From: Sanguinoderma infundibulare
Taxonomy: Eukaryota > Basidiomycota > Agaricomycetes > Polyporales > Polyporaceae
Length of the DNA stretch: 64,000 nt
Assembly (NCBI GenBank): GCA_032821775.1
Contig: JAVLRN010000012.1
Location: 186,001 to 250,000, forward strand
Direction: 5' to 3'
The notes under the pieces are model-generated. The model saw only the letters and a program-made list of their open reading frames with translations, had not been told where the DNA came from and searched no databases. The position numbers and the translations under genes are program-made. Each line of letters begins with the position of its first letter. Within the stretch, counting starts at the first letter, position 1. This document shows positions 24,776-37,958 of the stretch, piece by piece.

Positions 24776-27050
24776 TCATCTCAGATACGGAGCTTTGGCG
24801 GAACGAATGCTCTCGTCGCCCTCGCCCTCGACCTCGGTCGTCACCTTGATGTCGAGCATGGCCGGAGCGGGTTCCGGAAGCTGAATCGCGGAGTGTCAGC
24901 AACGTCTGTGCTGGAGACGAGACACCCTTGGAATGTTCTGAGGTACAACGCACCTGGGGAGCATTCCAACGTTCTGCCTGGGCGAGGCGATTGGCACGGG
25001 CGATGATGTTCATTCCGTACCCGTATGACTCCGGGCCGAAGACAGTCATCTCCCAGCTGTCGAGCTGCTTCCTCGAGTTCAGCCTGCCGCGCCAAACAGT
25101 TAAAATCCGTCACTTCGTGCATGGATGGGGAGCTTACACGGAAAGCAACGTGTTCGCATACACTGTAACATCGTGACGGTCAGTGCATGCAAGTGTCAAA
25201 TCGAAACAATCTGTATCGCTGACATCTGACGGTGACAAAGTTCAGGCCGGCCCACCAAACGCTGGAAGGGATGGCCGAAGACTGGTACCATTAGCATCGG
25301 ACGTGCATGGCAACGAATATGCTTCGCACTCACGAGAATAACCGTCGCTATGTCGAGGATGCTGGGCCGATATTGAGCGCTGGTCCAAGATAAGACCGTG
25401 AGAACAACTTGTGCGACATACCATATGAGCATCCCTGCACACGCGCCCATCAACGCTACAGACATCAGACCACGAGATTGAAACACGTACCGGTGTTGAT
25501 GACATAGATGACGATGGTCTCAGCCGGCGAATGATCTCTGCACCCAGCTGTGAGAACCTAACCTTCCAGGGAACACCGACGGGAAGGATTATGAATGTAC
25601 CTCTTGTGCGTCGCACGCCCTCGGCGTAATACGGCGATGAGCGCGCCAGTAAGGAGCGCATCCGCAACGACGGCACATCCAAACCCTCCGGACACGATAC
25701 CCTAGAACGGACCCGCCATGGATTGATAGTTCTTGACTGAGGAAAGGTCACGCTACGCACCACGTCGGCGAAAGCGGACGGTTGGTTCTTCTGGAACCTG
25801 CGAAAAGGACATTGTCAGCGCCACCTGGATGGAATAAGAGTAGGCCGGCAGACAAACACTTTGAAGGTGAGGTCTGGTCCGCAAATTTGTCAAACCCATG
25901 TCACAAAGAATTTGAAGGGAGATTCACTCACAAACCATGAAGCCTATGGCGTATTCCAAGTGTTAGCCATGATCATCTTCAAGCTTGGAGTTGCACAGTG
26001 CTGCGCACCGAACTTGGCACAGAGGCATAGCGTCTAGCAAGGAAGAGAGGATTAGAAGCCTAGCAATAAGACGCTTCTCATGCACATACTGCGAGAATGG
26101 CCATAATACGGAACTTCATTCCAACTGTGGACGGTGGACCCGGATCAGCACGCCAATACATCCGTTCAATCTCGCCTAAGTGACCTACTCAGAGACACCC
26201 GGCGAACAAAGAAGCTGCGAAACGACGATGAGTGCATGCGTGATGTGAGAGCAAAGAGGAAGGCATACAACTGCGTGACGATCATAATGCACGACTACAC
26301 ATCGCCGTGGAGAAACAGTCAACTAACGTCAAACGACAAATCCGATGATACTTACGCCTAAGATTGGGAGGCACTAGGATGGGCGCAGGCTTCATTCCCT
26401 CGTATGACAGTCCGGGACATGCATTCACTCACGTTTACGGTCCTAAGCAATGGATCCGACGGTCAAGGGCGGCACATTGTCGAGACGTCCGGGACCCACG
26501 CACCATACGTTGTGCAACAAAGATTGGGGTTGGAAGAAGTTCGTGACCAGATAGAAATAACTAAGATATGGTCAATTAAACCTGTGTATTGATTTGAGAG
26601 TAAATTGGGAACGCACCAGACGTGAAGGGAGAACGCGACATGAATGGTCTCCAGTAAGCTAGAACAAGCGTTAGAGGTCATACGGATCCCAGGGACACGG
26701 ACTCGTGGCACTCACTACGTCAATGCGACCTATAGCCGTTACGATACGGCACCGTCAGCTTTGAACACGCGAGCGATCAAGCGAGAGACCAATTAAAGGA
26801 CTGACTACATACCAGAATTCGGAGAGAAGCACTGTCCTTCGAGTGCAGACGTGCATACCGGTAAAGTTGGTGGGTGGCCAGCCCGTAAAGTCTAGTCGAC
26901 CAAGACTCGTATGAGCCACCGAGATGAATTAAACCATTGTGGGCGTACGCACATCAGTCCCATGAACGTGCCCAGCAGCAGCGCTCCGAGGGTCTGCTGA
27001 AGCTCCGCCTCGCCGAGAGCGAGGGCACTCGCGCTTGACCCATCTGCCAT
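24776..27050 (-). CDS. DUF6534-type multi-span membrane protein (1)
   Basis: Seven-helix-like protein of a family abundant in Agaricomycetes; function unknown. Small exons on the minus strand give, in order: MADGSSASALALGEAELQQT...LGALLLGTFMG (helix 1), LYGLATHQLYRYARLHSKD, LLETIHVAFSLHVW, CYFYLVTNFFQP, GIVSGGFGCAVVADALLTG, ETIVIYVINTG, ALMGACAGMLIW, SSVWWAGLNFV, YANTLLS, then LNSRKQL and the tail MLDIKVTTEVEGEGDES...YLR. The same exon order is seen in the two other DUF6534 genes here. The stretch 25,870-26,330 is not resolved and may hide a damaged or unusual exon. Start chosen at the first Met before helix 1. Confidence 0.72.
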
Positions 27051-29617
27051 GGTTCTCCAGTCAAGCCGACTCAGACAGAGGTGGACAGGGTCCGAATGAA
27101 GACTAGGCTCGAGGCCGCGTCCGGGGGTTTGTACGTCAGAGTATGAAATAGCAAGGGCGACCGATGGTATACGTCCGTGTGTCCGTGTGCGTAAGTGTGC
27201 GGGTGGAGGTGCGGGAGCGAAAGGGCTTCAGCGGCTAAGAGGGCTTATGTGCCGGTGGTCATACATGGAGAATATAATACAGTGAAAGTCAGATCAGCAC
27301 CGGATCGTTTCAGGTAAAGCGTCCTTGCTTCGTGCACAGCAGCTCTGGGAAGGGGCTTAGGGAGGAGTCAGGCCCAGTGGCCAACGGGCTCGGGCGGGAA
27401 GCGGGCGGTGAGAAATTGAATACAAAGCGGCGCTGGGCATTGATACCTGATATCCATGATATGAGACTCCATGAGCCCATTCGCCCGATGAGGATCCATC
27501 TGTCAGAAGGCGGATCCAGTTGGCGGCAAGATGCCCCTGCCATACAGTGTTGGCGGACTGTTCCTATCATGACCTTGATTTGACCTGGGGATGGGGCTGG
27601 GGGAGTCCAATTCCATAAGTACGCTGCGTCAGCCCGGGAGTGGCCATAATCTGGGAGCGAACATGACATACGGATACATGCACGAGTGAGCAATGGTGTC
27701 ACTTCGAAGCCAACGGGCGGTGATGTCAATGTACGAAAGGATCATACCTCCATTCAAGCCGCCGGCGCCCTGCCGTAATCCCTTATCGGCACGTTCGAGA
27801 CCCGGGGAATGATGAGACTTGCTGATTCCAAGCAAATGGCCCGAGTTTCGAACAGTTGGCAATGGCAGCGGCTTGAGGCCTAGCTCCCTGGTCCGCCGCC
27901 ACACCCACACCGCCGATCTACACCCAGTAAGACAGACGAGAATCCATCCATCCATCGCATCGAGTGTCAAGGAAGGATTAACGGAAGCAGTGGGCGGAGA
28001 CAGATGCCAGGTCATCTACCACTGCGGCTGGTCATGGCGATGAGGCAAGCGGACACACATCAGCAAAGGCGCAGAAACCAGGTTTTCGCTGGTAGCGACT
28101 GGTCAGCTGATAAGATAAGCCCAGTCTGGCATATCGGTATCCCAGGCTGGTAAATGGTGGTCAGCGTCTGCCAGCCTGGATCGTCTTTACCTTCCTCCAC
28201 CACTCTGGCTTGCGCTTGACCTCTCCCTCACCTGTACTGGTTCCTTCATGGCCATCGCCAAATCTCCTGGTGGATTACCTAGTGCACTAAATGACCTTGC
28301 TTTAAAACTCTGCCATGCTCGCCCAAGGTTTCGACGATCTTTGTGAACCCCTAGGCTGGGGTTTCTGCCACTTTCGAGCCATTCCGCACCGCCGACCTCG
28401 CACATCCGACGTTACCTCATCCGACGTCGAGCTAGTGTCCAACGCTGTGGCGATGGGGGCTGCTGTTGTTGACGTGCCAATCCGAACCCACCCGAGTGCG
28501 CTCAAGCACCCCATAAATTCCCGCCCATCGTCCAACTTCACCAATTCGCACCTTGCCCCGCTTTCTCCTCCCAAGTCGTGACCCACCCTCCCCCGCCTTG
28601 CGCAAGAGTGTGCCGCCCCCATCAAGACATAGTCCAGGTACGTTTGCATCTCTATTGAACATGCTGGTACGTCTACTGTTCATCGGATTCGAGTGTGCCC
28701 CAAGGTACGTCAGTTGGAGACCCGGCGAGGTAGGTGCGCAACGTTGTCTAAGCACTTCCGCATACGGTCAGTCCTACTCGCTTCCCCTCAGTATGTGATG
28801 TGTAGACGGCATATGTGTTGTATTGTTCGACTGTTGTTGCATAGTACATAGCGTTTCCCGAGTTTGTGTAGCATCTAGGCGCCCAAATCAATATATTTAG
28901 AATTTCCCCTATTTACTACGCGCAATCGGTTTACCTGGCTGGTGCACTTTTGCTGATGCGCCAGACGTGGGCGCTCCGAGCCGGGTCGGACGCCCAGGCG
29001 GCTATTCGGTGGCACCTGGATGGCACAGGGCTCTCCGGATTGGGTGCACTTGACCCGACCATCACAACACGCACAGAAGGGCCTACAAATCTGTCAATCA
29101 GCGACGGAGATTCCGAACGCGAGGAGGACAGTGCGTAATGCCCGGACGCTTTACGATTGTGTTTGCGATAGAACACGGTGCTGCGTGCCTGTGAGAGAGA
29201 GGGAGAGTAATCAGATGCAGTGTGGAGTCTGCAGAGATGTATGCGGGGTTACGGAGCGCGACGGAACCTGTACACCTGCGAACTCGAAGAATCCTTACAT
29301 ACTCCATTGCTTCCAGCGTCATTGCTACCGACGCCAACTGACGTTCTATCTCAGTTGGACTTGAAGAGCCTAACAGTCCTCCTTCCCTAGTACACGTAGA
29401 AATTAGGGCGCATGCGATAGGACGGGAAGAGATACAGTAACAGCAGGCGTGGAATTACAGCGTTCAACTTTAGATGCAGAAGCCGCAGCAATAAAATACA
29501 TTACATCAATGTCATGCATGACAACAAACGCCAAGTCAAGCTAGTCAAGTCCGCCCACGCGGGGCTCAAGCAGCGACAGAGCGCTGCGGGAGCATAACTT
29601 AAGTGGAACGCACGATG
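27051..29617. other. intergenic in the loop, 2.6 kb
   Basis: No gene recognised. Frames such as 27310-27729 (minus) and 28302-28649 (minus) lack motifs and have no convincing splice partners. A GATAAG element lies near 28,110. The DUF6534 (1) and MFS genes run on the same strand, so this holds the MFS 3' side and the DUF6534 5' side. Confidence 0.4.
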
Positions 29618-31749
29618 TCATACCAACTCGTTCACCTTCACCGAGGAACCGCGCACGTCCTTCTCCAGCCCTTGAGTGATGGGTGTCTCATCAGACGGGG
29701 AACCGGAACCCGATGGGCGCAGCTCGTGATCCTGGTCCCTGACTTTCGCGGCGTCCTTGTCCAGCGCGTACGTGTCGTCGACGTGCTTCTGCATCGGCAC
29801 CTCCTTCATCAGGAACAGCGAGACCAGGCCCGCCGCAGAGAACCCAATCATCGCCTTCCACACCGTCGCCATGCTTGACGCGAACGCCACTCGCACTTCC
29901 GTCTGGAGTGGCTCAGGGAGCGTGCGGATGACGGGGATCGCGGCGTACGCAATCTCCACCCCGTCAGGGAACAGCTGCAGGAACTCGGCCGGTAGACGCT
30001 GCTTCAGCTCGTTCTGCAGTATACTCGCCGCGATGGCAACACCCCATGTCTATTGCACGCAAAAGTTAGGTCAAAGGTGATAACGGACAAGAAGAAAGGG
30101 GGGACCGTACCTGAGCGAAGGTACGACAGAAGTTCTGGAATGCGAGCGCGGGCGCGACGCGCGTCACAGCCAGCGGTGCAAGAATCGGGAACAGGGCACT
30201 CGCCCACTGCACAGATTAGGTCTCAGCATGGACAGTAGAAGATGGATCGACGCTGAGGGACCTACGATAATCCCAATGCCAGCAGCCGTGATGATCTGGA
30301 AGCCTGCCCACTGGCCCGTCGAAGCATCCGCCTTGAGCATCGTGAGCAGCCCGAAGCCGATCATCATCAGCGCCCATCCGACGTAGTTCACCGCGCGGTA
30401 CTTGTTCGTCGCTTTGATGACTCCCCCGCAGATGATGGCCGTAGGAGAGATGACGAGCGATGTCGCAAACAAGTTGACACTTGAATGGATCGGGCTCGCG
30501 TCCATGCATGCTTGGAAGTATACCGGGAGGTAGTCTGTGGCGAGATGCGTTAGAGGGCGTGCGAAGCGGACGAAGTGGCAGCACGCACAGATGATAGAGA
30601 TACTCGCAATGCCATGGAAGAACGTCGAGAGGTAACTGGGATTCGGAATCGACCTTAGCTGCAGGCACATAAGCGAGAGAGGATATAACGCACCCGCTGA
30701 AGCTGGTCCGGTTCGACAAGATGTCGAAGGGCAAGGTAGGATCCTTGGGGCCAACAGTCTCGTAGAAAAAGAACAGACCGAGCAAGACGAATCCGATGAT
30801 GAGTGGGGCAAGGACATGAGCCGAGTTCCAAGGGAAGCGGATGCCACCCCAGGTGACTGCTACGAGAGCGAGAGTGGTACCAGCGATGATGATCAGGTTT
30901 CCACTACGAGAGACATGAGCACTCTGCATTAAGCTGGATGAGGCGGAAGTACGCACAGGAGGTCAATCCGGGACATCTTCTCTCGGAAGCTGCCACCGGG
31001 AGTTCGAACACGAAGGAATAGAGCAACGAGGACGAAAGCGATGCCAGCCAGGGGCAGATTCAGGTCTGTATAACTTGACTCAGTTCGCCGAATGCAGGTT
31101 TCTTCTAACGACGACTTACAAAACAGCCATCGCCACGTTGCCTTCTCGGCCAGTGAGCCACCCTATGCATGCTAGATTTAGCAAAGACGCTCCTGGAACT
31201 GACCGCTGCAGCACGTACTATAGCTGGACCAATGGCCGCAGCTGTTGCCCAGGTGAATACGAGGAAACCCTGATACAATCCACGTTCAGCGAGTGGGACA
31301 AGGTCGGAAGTGATGATCGAGGCCAGGTTGATGACTCCTCCACCCCCGATGCCCTGAATTGCTACGGGCGCAGCCTAAGAACATTGTATCGGAAAGCAGA
31401 ATGGAAGGGACGTACTGCGAGCAGCAATCAACCAGTTCATGCTTTTCGCCGACCCGGAGAGCGCGCTTCCGATGGCGAGAAACGCGATGCAGGTGAGCAT
31501 CACCGGCCTGCGACCGAGGATGTCCGCAAGCTTTCCGGTGAAAGGCAAGACAGCAGCAGAGGCGAGGGCATAGGCAGCGCCGACCCAGACGAAGTTGTCG
31601 TTTCCATTGAGGTCCCTCGTAATCGTCGGGAGTGCAGTCGAGACGGCAGTGAGGTCGAGCGCGCCGAGGAAGTTGCAGACGATGGCGGCGGTGAACGACA
31701 GCCAGAACGTGGATCCCTTGGTAGTGGGCGCGGGAGGGGCAGACGCCAT
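29618..31749 (-). CDS. MFS exporter, DHA2 (14-helix) type
   Basis: Predicted proton-driven drug/metabolite exporter in the plasma membrane. It starts with MASAPPAPTTKGSTFWLSFT and helix 1 (IVCNFLGALDLTAVSTALP). Motif A is GKLADILGRRPVML, then the helix-4 block IQGIGGGGVINLASIITSDL, a GP motif (AAAIGPAI...GGSLAEKATWRWLF) and LNLPLAGIAFVLVALFL. Later exons give the extra helices typical of DHA2 proteins (LIIIAGTTLALVAVTWGG, LIIGFVLLGLFFF, YVGWALMMIGFGLL) and a hydrophilic tail ending in KVNELV. About 10 exons, about 560 residues, apparently intact. Truncated paralogues of its start lie in both inverted-repeat arms. It sits 5 kb from the P450. Confidence 0.85.
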
Positions 31750-33866
31750 GGCTCTTGGGCTGAAGCTGCAAAGGCAAGTCGAATGGAGAGCGCCTGCGTC
31801 TCGGGCGGAGGAGAGAACACGGGGTGGGGAACTCGAATTCACACGTACTCGGAAGGTGGGCACAAGCGTGCCTCTCCACGTGAGTGTATATAGATACAGC
31901 GTGCGAGAGAGCATGCTCGGCGCGCTTGCAATAACTTACCTTCCGTCTGGGCGTCATCTTCTTCGGTGATCTAGGTCTTCCGGGCGGTGCTGTGATGTTC
32001 TGTGAGATGGAAGTGAAGAGAGGGTGCATCGATCCGAGTGAGACCAGAACGTAAGTTTTGCAGAGCAGATCATCCTCAAAGAGTCCACAAAGCGGCGGTA
32101 GGCAAGGTTTCAACAGCAGAACGAGGACTTAGGGTGCAATAAAACATCCGAAGGGCTGCAGCTTGGAAGATGGTCGCTGTCAGAAGCGGCGATGGCGAGA
32201 AACGGATGCCAGTGGCGAGCTGAGTGAGACAGACAAGACAATAGGCGCCGGAGTGGCTGTGTCATACCCGGTCACCTGACAGCTTGCGCCAGCACAACTA
32301 TGGCGTTATTCTCATCCGACGCAGTTGTTTACAGACACTGGCCAGTCCTTAGCCCATTACTTCATCATGCAAATTAAAGCCACTCGACACAATTCAAACG
32401 TCGTATTCCTCCGGTCAACGCACTATCCAATGAGCCTGTTGTTGCCACAATTTGCCACCGTTATCGCCGCTCAATTCGCAATGGCCCGACGATCACGGTA
32501 AGTCGCTCCGATCCCTCGACCCGTGTCTTGCACCACTGAAACATGTCCCACGTCCCACGTACTTCGGCTTCTTTTCTGACGCCACCTTCGGCGGTCACTG
32601 CGGCTATCCGACCTTACCAACCATCGACCCGATTCCATAATCCATGTCCGTTACCACCCCACTTTGGACAGTAAGAACACCCGAAGAGCCTTTGCAAGCC
32701 TTGACGGTCTGTGCGTCCGTAGTCGATGAGGCTCAGCGTACCCTGTCATTTTTCCATTCGTGCTTGACAGTATGGACTGTTGATATAGGACGCCACCTCA
32801 CAGCGGGACGCCAGTGAGAAGCCCGGCCTCGGACTGACATCGATACTACCCGTCTTCCCATCCGATTGCACAGTGCCTAGGCTGGATCTCTCAGGCGCTG
32901 CCCTCATAGCACTGGCAAAGTTCATATTGGAAACTAGGCAAAACTGTAATCTCTTCCCTGTTCGGCGCCGCCAGCAGATCACTCACGTCTCCTTTATTTA
33001 GTTATCCTTGTCCCGCGTACTATCCTCGCAGACGTGGGTGCAAGCCACGTCCGAAAATACCTAGTCCCGGTACGTCAAGGGCACAGCATGCCTCTGCGAA
33101 TTTGCAACCTATCTTTGCCCACCCCACAAGGCACCGGAGCCATCTGTCACGGTGTGGATGGACACTTGAGCTTTTCCGGCATATTGCCCACATCTTCCAC
33201 CCTGTTCGTTTCATCACATATCGGATTCGCCATGCATGACGTTCACGGTGTTCGTCGGTTTCGGGTTCAGCGCCTCGCTGACCCGTGCGCTTTCGAACCC
33301 AACCTGACCCTGGTTGTTAGAATGTGGTTTGTCTGTACGTGATTTACATCCTCGTGAATCTGCAAATTTCACAGAAGTCACAGCACCCGATTCGTATGGC
33401 CGCCAAAGCGAACAAGTCCTTGGGGAACGGCGACCCGAGTACCACCGCTCTGGGGGTACCGCGCCCTACGTCCTCAAGCACAGCTTTCCCCCCACATGGA
33501 TATGTTCCACCGCGTGGAGAGCAGATAACAGGCGCTCCGCCCAAATCTCGGCCGTCCGGTCAGAAGGGCGACCGTGATGTCTCGGTACCATTCACTGGTT
33601 CCTCGATGCCGCAACCCACAATTGGTCCGTTCCTGCGTTCGCACCTCCATCGCCGTCATGATGAACTCTATCTCTCACTCTCCATTGTCAAACTTATACC
33701 ATCCCCCTCTTGTTGCGCTTCTTCACCTTCCGTGTTTGTCTCTCGCCTTTCTCCAGTGGTTCGTCTTCCGGGATTCGCCTATATTTGCGCCCTTGCGGCT
33801 CGCCTTTCCTTCTGTTGCGCCGACCCTGCCCGCATCCCGCAGCCCGTAGTCAGCCACAGCGTAGCT
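31750..33866. other. intergenic between divergent MFS and DUF6534 (2) genes
   Basis: No gene recognised. This 2.1-kb stretch is a shared upstream region for two divergently oriented genes. Frames such as 33324-33986 overlap the start of the next gene and have no motifs. Confidence 0.4.
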
Positions 33867-36242
33867 ATGGCGAGCGCAAACGCTACTGAAGAAGCGGCCG
33901 CGGTGGCCGCCCTTCTTTCTCAGGCCCCCTCTCTCGACGACACCCTGGGCATCGTACTTGTCTGCACCTGTCTCGGATGCATGTGAGCTGTTTATCGGCT
34001 TCTACCGCGTGTGACACGCTGAATTCTTGCTACCAGGCTGTTTGGATTGACGACTCACCAAACGTATCGCTACTTCAGGCTCTATCCGACAGACAGTACA
34101 AACCTCAAGATATTCGTGAGTCCCTAGCTTCTTTACGCGTCATAAAGCTAATCTGTGAAATAGGTTCTCGTGCTGTTGTGAGAGTTCAGTTGAGGATGTT
34201 CGGTCCCATCTCGCGCTAACAACTCTCTAGGGGCCTTGATATCTTGAATACCGTTCTGAGCATACACATTTGGTCTGTGCTTTGGGTGCGACCACCACGG
34301 ATGATGACATTGACGGCGATATGCGACAGCTACTTCTATCTCATCACGAACTACTTCAATCCCGTCAGGTTGTTGGATGGCGTGTGGTGAGTCCGACTTT
34401 CCGACTATTCGCTCGAGTTTGAGCTCAGGTACATCGTACGTTACAGGTCAATCCGGGTTCGTCCGCTTCCGTGCCTAGCTGTCATCGAAAGGCGCTGACT
34501 CACGGGCTACAGATGGTGGTCGTTTCAACCGTGAGCATATTTCTTGAATCATGCGATCATCCTGAGCTCAACCATGGTTCGTTAGGGACTTATGATGATC
34601 GTGTCGCATCTGTACGTGCACGGAGTCTTCTGGTTCATTACACGAGTGACTGATCTTCAGTCTAGATTCTATGCTCGTCGAGTGTTCTTGTGTAAGCGGC
34701 ACCCCCCGTCCGAGCCTGTGTATGGAGATCTAATGGTCTATGGTTTATCACGTAGTGAGTGGTGGACGCCAATGGCCAATGGCTCTGATCGTGAGTTCGC
34801 CCCACGAGATCTCTCTGCCACATTGTACTGACGCGTCTCCCGCTTTCAAGGGCTTCCTGCTCATCGCGGAACTTGGTGAGTGCCCCGACTTCATCTTCCC
34901 TCAGGTATCATGATTCCAATCGTCTCGGTCGGGATCCCGCCAGGTCTCTGCATAGGTACGTTCTGCACTAATCATGGTTTTGGATGATGCTCATCTCAGA
35001 GCGATTGCACAGCCGGGACGGCTGAAGCGTAAGTCGACTCGCCGGATGTCGAGAGATCTCCACGCGATCTGACACAGCGTGCTCGATCAGGTTCCTGCAG
35101 CCGACGTTCAAGGCTTATCAGCACTATTCGGTATGAGGCACACCGTTGACTTCCATGATGCCATCCGACTGACGGTCGCCGGTACAGTGGCTCGTCTGCT
35201 CTGCGCTTGGGGCCGCGGTACTGCTGGACGTGTTCGTGAGCGGGACGCTCATCTTTTTCCTGCGAAGAAGCCGGACGGGATTCAAGAAGTGCGATTTCCG
35301 CATTTGTCGTGTGACAGCCTTGATCCTCACGTCTTCTCTGTCGTAAGGACTGACTCGATGGTCGACGTCTTGATGGTCTACTCGATCAACACCGGTACGT
35401 TCCGCGGATCCGTCGAAGCGTCGATATGCGGCTGACGTACTTCATCAGGCCTGTCCACGAGGTGTGTACGATGTGTGTGCTTGATACCGCCGGTGCTCAT
35501 AGGAGATGACTGGGCTAGTATCGTCAACTTGACTGCTGCTATCACGGTGCGAGGAATTATGTCCCTTTGTTCTAGTATCAGGCTCATCGGAACTATTGTG
35601 CATCAAGGCCATCACGATGCCGGATAAGCTGGTCTACACTGGCCTCTATATCTTTGCTTCAAAGAGTACGTCGTGCCTTGACAATCCGCATATTTCTAGC
35701 ACTAACCACCCTCTTACTCGCTCAAGTGTACTCTAACTCCCTTCTGGCCGTGTACGCATGTTCAAACGATCACCCTTTCCTCGTTCTAACCTAACCTTGC
35801 AGGCTGAACTCACGCCGCTCGATCGTGGACAGGGGTATGGAAGGCTTCGAGACCGGCTCTTTCGGTCTGTCAGTTGGAGAAGTGCAGGAGAAACCCGTCC
35901 GGTTCAGGTCCCCAGCCTCGCCCAGGGTGAGCGATTGCTCCGCGACGCTTCCACGTTAAGTCTCATCTCATCTCTCCACCCCGCCACCCGCTTCCTCCTC
36001 CTCCCGCCTCCCGCCTCCCTCCGCCCCAACTCCACCGCCGTTCCGTCCGTCCGTCACCAACTGTCGACCAGAGCATCATCAGTCGAACTCCAGCTGCCGT
36101 CTTCCCGGACGTCATCGACGTCAAGATCACCACGGAGACCTACCGGGATCGTGTCGCGACTGCCGCAGAGGTGCGCGGGAAGGACTGGGATGAGCGGTCC
36201 GCTGGCCGTCCAGGGAGCAGTGTCGCCGGAGAGCATGCATAG
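33867..36242 (+). CDS. DUF6534-type multi-span membrane protein (2)
   Basis: Start MASANATEEAAAVAALLSQA precedes helix 1 (LGIVLVCTCLGCM). Further small exons read LFGLTTHQTYRYFRLYPTD, GLDILNTVLSIHIW, CYFYLITNYFNPVRLLDGVW, MVVVSTVSIF, SRFYARRVFL, FLQPTFKAYQHYS, WLVCSALGAAVLLDVFVSG, FFLRRSRTGFKK, TDSMVDVLMVYSINTG, MPDKLVYTGLYIFASK, VYSNSLLA and LNSRRSIVDRGMEGFETGSF. The C-terminus runs through FPDVIDVKITTETYRDRV to EHA. The exon plan matches DUF6534 (1) and (3). The frame looks intact where splice sites could be read. Role unknown; cellular location should be a membrane. Confidence 0.78.
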
Positions 36243-36555
36243 CTCATACTCCCCGTGCCTTCGAGTCTCAGCTCAGCCCCACACGCTCGTTGTTCCTGCG
36301 CGTTCGTTTTTGGGGATCGGATACTATGCCTTGGCTGCTCTGTACAGCTGCACCAGACCGAATGTACTGACATGACACGTATGTATCCGTATTGTGACGT
36401 ATTTGTCCGTTGTATTGCGTCTACTCTCTGGCAATGGTTTGAGTCATGGCCCCAGGCCAGTGGTTGAAGCCCGTTGGGTGACGCCCGTCCGGTGCGTACT
36501 CCGGTCCGGCTACGCTTGCTCCTCGTGACTGCAACGGCGCAACCGCTGTCTCCAG
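36243..36555. other. intergenic, right end of the loop
   Basis: 3' flank of DUF6534 (2) up to the inner end of the right arm. Nothing recognisable. Confidence 0.4.
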
Positions 36556-36573
36556 CCAGTCCGCTTTCCGGTG

Positions 36574-36765
36574 ATGTCCTCCGACGCGCCCACCAAGGGA
36601 TCCACGCTCTGGCTATAATTTACCACACTCGCTGCAGCTTCCTCGGCGCGCTAGACGTCACCGCTGTCTCCACCGGCCTCTCGACCTTGTTGAAGCGGAT
36701 ATCCTCTGGTGGGGCCCAGTCATGCCGGTCTGCATCGCGTTCCTCGGTTTGAACTCTCAGGGCTC
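36574..36765 (+). pseudogene. truncated start of a DHA2-type MFS transporter, right arm
   Basis: Starts MSSDAPTKGSTLWL and then needs frame changes to continue (FLGAL, DVTAVSTGLSTLL), followed by the same internal deletion as the left-arm relic, landing on a CIAFLG-like block. It is more decayed than the left copy, which is unusual given the near identity of the arm centres. Confidence 0.65.
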
Positions 36766-37958
36766 AGAAATCAAACCTCGGCTCTGCGCAGAGCATTAAG
36801 CGACCATCTGAGCGCGGCATGCAAATCGACTCATTCACTAAAGCGTGGTGAGGGAATGCGTGGACGCGTTGCGCTTTGGTCGCTGCACCCATGCGATCGG
36901 GGCGATCACCAGTAGGTTATGGGCATGTGGGCCAACCATGAATTGGTCCTCACGGGGTATAAGCCTCGGTTTTATACCGCATATGCTTGACTAGGTTTCA
37001 TATCCGTTTAGACACGCGACGACAGGTTCTATGAGAGCGACTGGCTCGAAAAGATCAATATTCGGTGGAGGTATGGTTACAAGGCACCTGCAAATATCCA
37101 CGCTCTGTTAATGTCTTGTTTTTTTTCTCCTAGGACAGTGTTCTAACGTGCCTGTCGCTTGTAGGGTCGTCTATGGTCAACAAGTCTGCAATCTTGTGCG
37201 AGCCGTCTCCACCTCGCTGCTTTAACCTCACCTCCGTCGTGAGTCAACCGTCCCGACACGACGGTCCTCGTAGCGAATGATGCGATTAGGCTTACTGGCG
37301 GCAATCGACATATATTTGAGATGGCTCTGCCGTGGACGACTCACGGACCCTAAAGGTAAGCCATTCAATTGCGCAATTGCAGAGCTTTCCCTTTCGGTAA
37401 TGTTTCGCCGCTCAGGTTTTACGAAGTGGAAATCGCATTTATGGGAGCAGCCCAGCTTAAAGGACAACGCGGGCCAGCCTCAAGGCTTGATTGAAAGCGA
37501 ACGCTTGCTCGCTCGTCACTTTCCTGCCACGACGTTTTGCTCCGCGCTTCGGGGCTGACGCACTGACGAATGGTCGCCATGAAGGCTGACAGGATCGGCA
37601 AAGGCTAACAGGACCTTCACAAGCCCAGCCTCTCGTCGAATGATGTCATGACTTCTGAAGCATGGTTGGTCGATCACTTTGAACCACGAATGACGAAGGC
37701 TAACATGTCCACCCCAGGTCAGCCTGAGATCGCTGGGCACCGCAACGTCAGCCTCAGTATCCTCATTTAAACCCGCGCATTTGTGACCCCGATGTCTTTG
37801 CCGCTCTCCCATCTCTCTCAACGTCACCGCTACTCTCTGCCTGCTACCAGTACCTCTATCTAGTGTTATCGCTGCTCTCTACCTGCTACCAGCCTCTACT
37901 CTGCTTTATTTTGTATTGTCCTTCGCTATCTGCCTCGATCGCTACACATCTATTCGTC
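36766..37958. other. inner right arm, upstream of the unknown gene
   Basis: Mirror of 17,441-18,580. No gene recognised. Repeats of CTCTCTGCCTGCTACCAG type lie just upstream of the ATG at 37959. Confidence 0.4.

Noticed and set aside
33324..33986. 220-codon plus-strand frame upstream of DUF6534 (2)
   Set aside because: It merely runs into the true first exon at 33867 in the same frame; the upstream part has no motif and the ATG at 33867 fits the family start.
18791..36555. Calling the loop a secondary-metabolite gene cluster
   Set aside because: No backbone synthase or pathway-specific regulator is present; only tailoring- and transport-type genes are seen.
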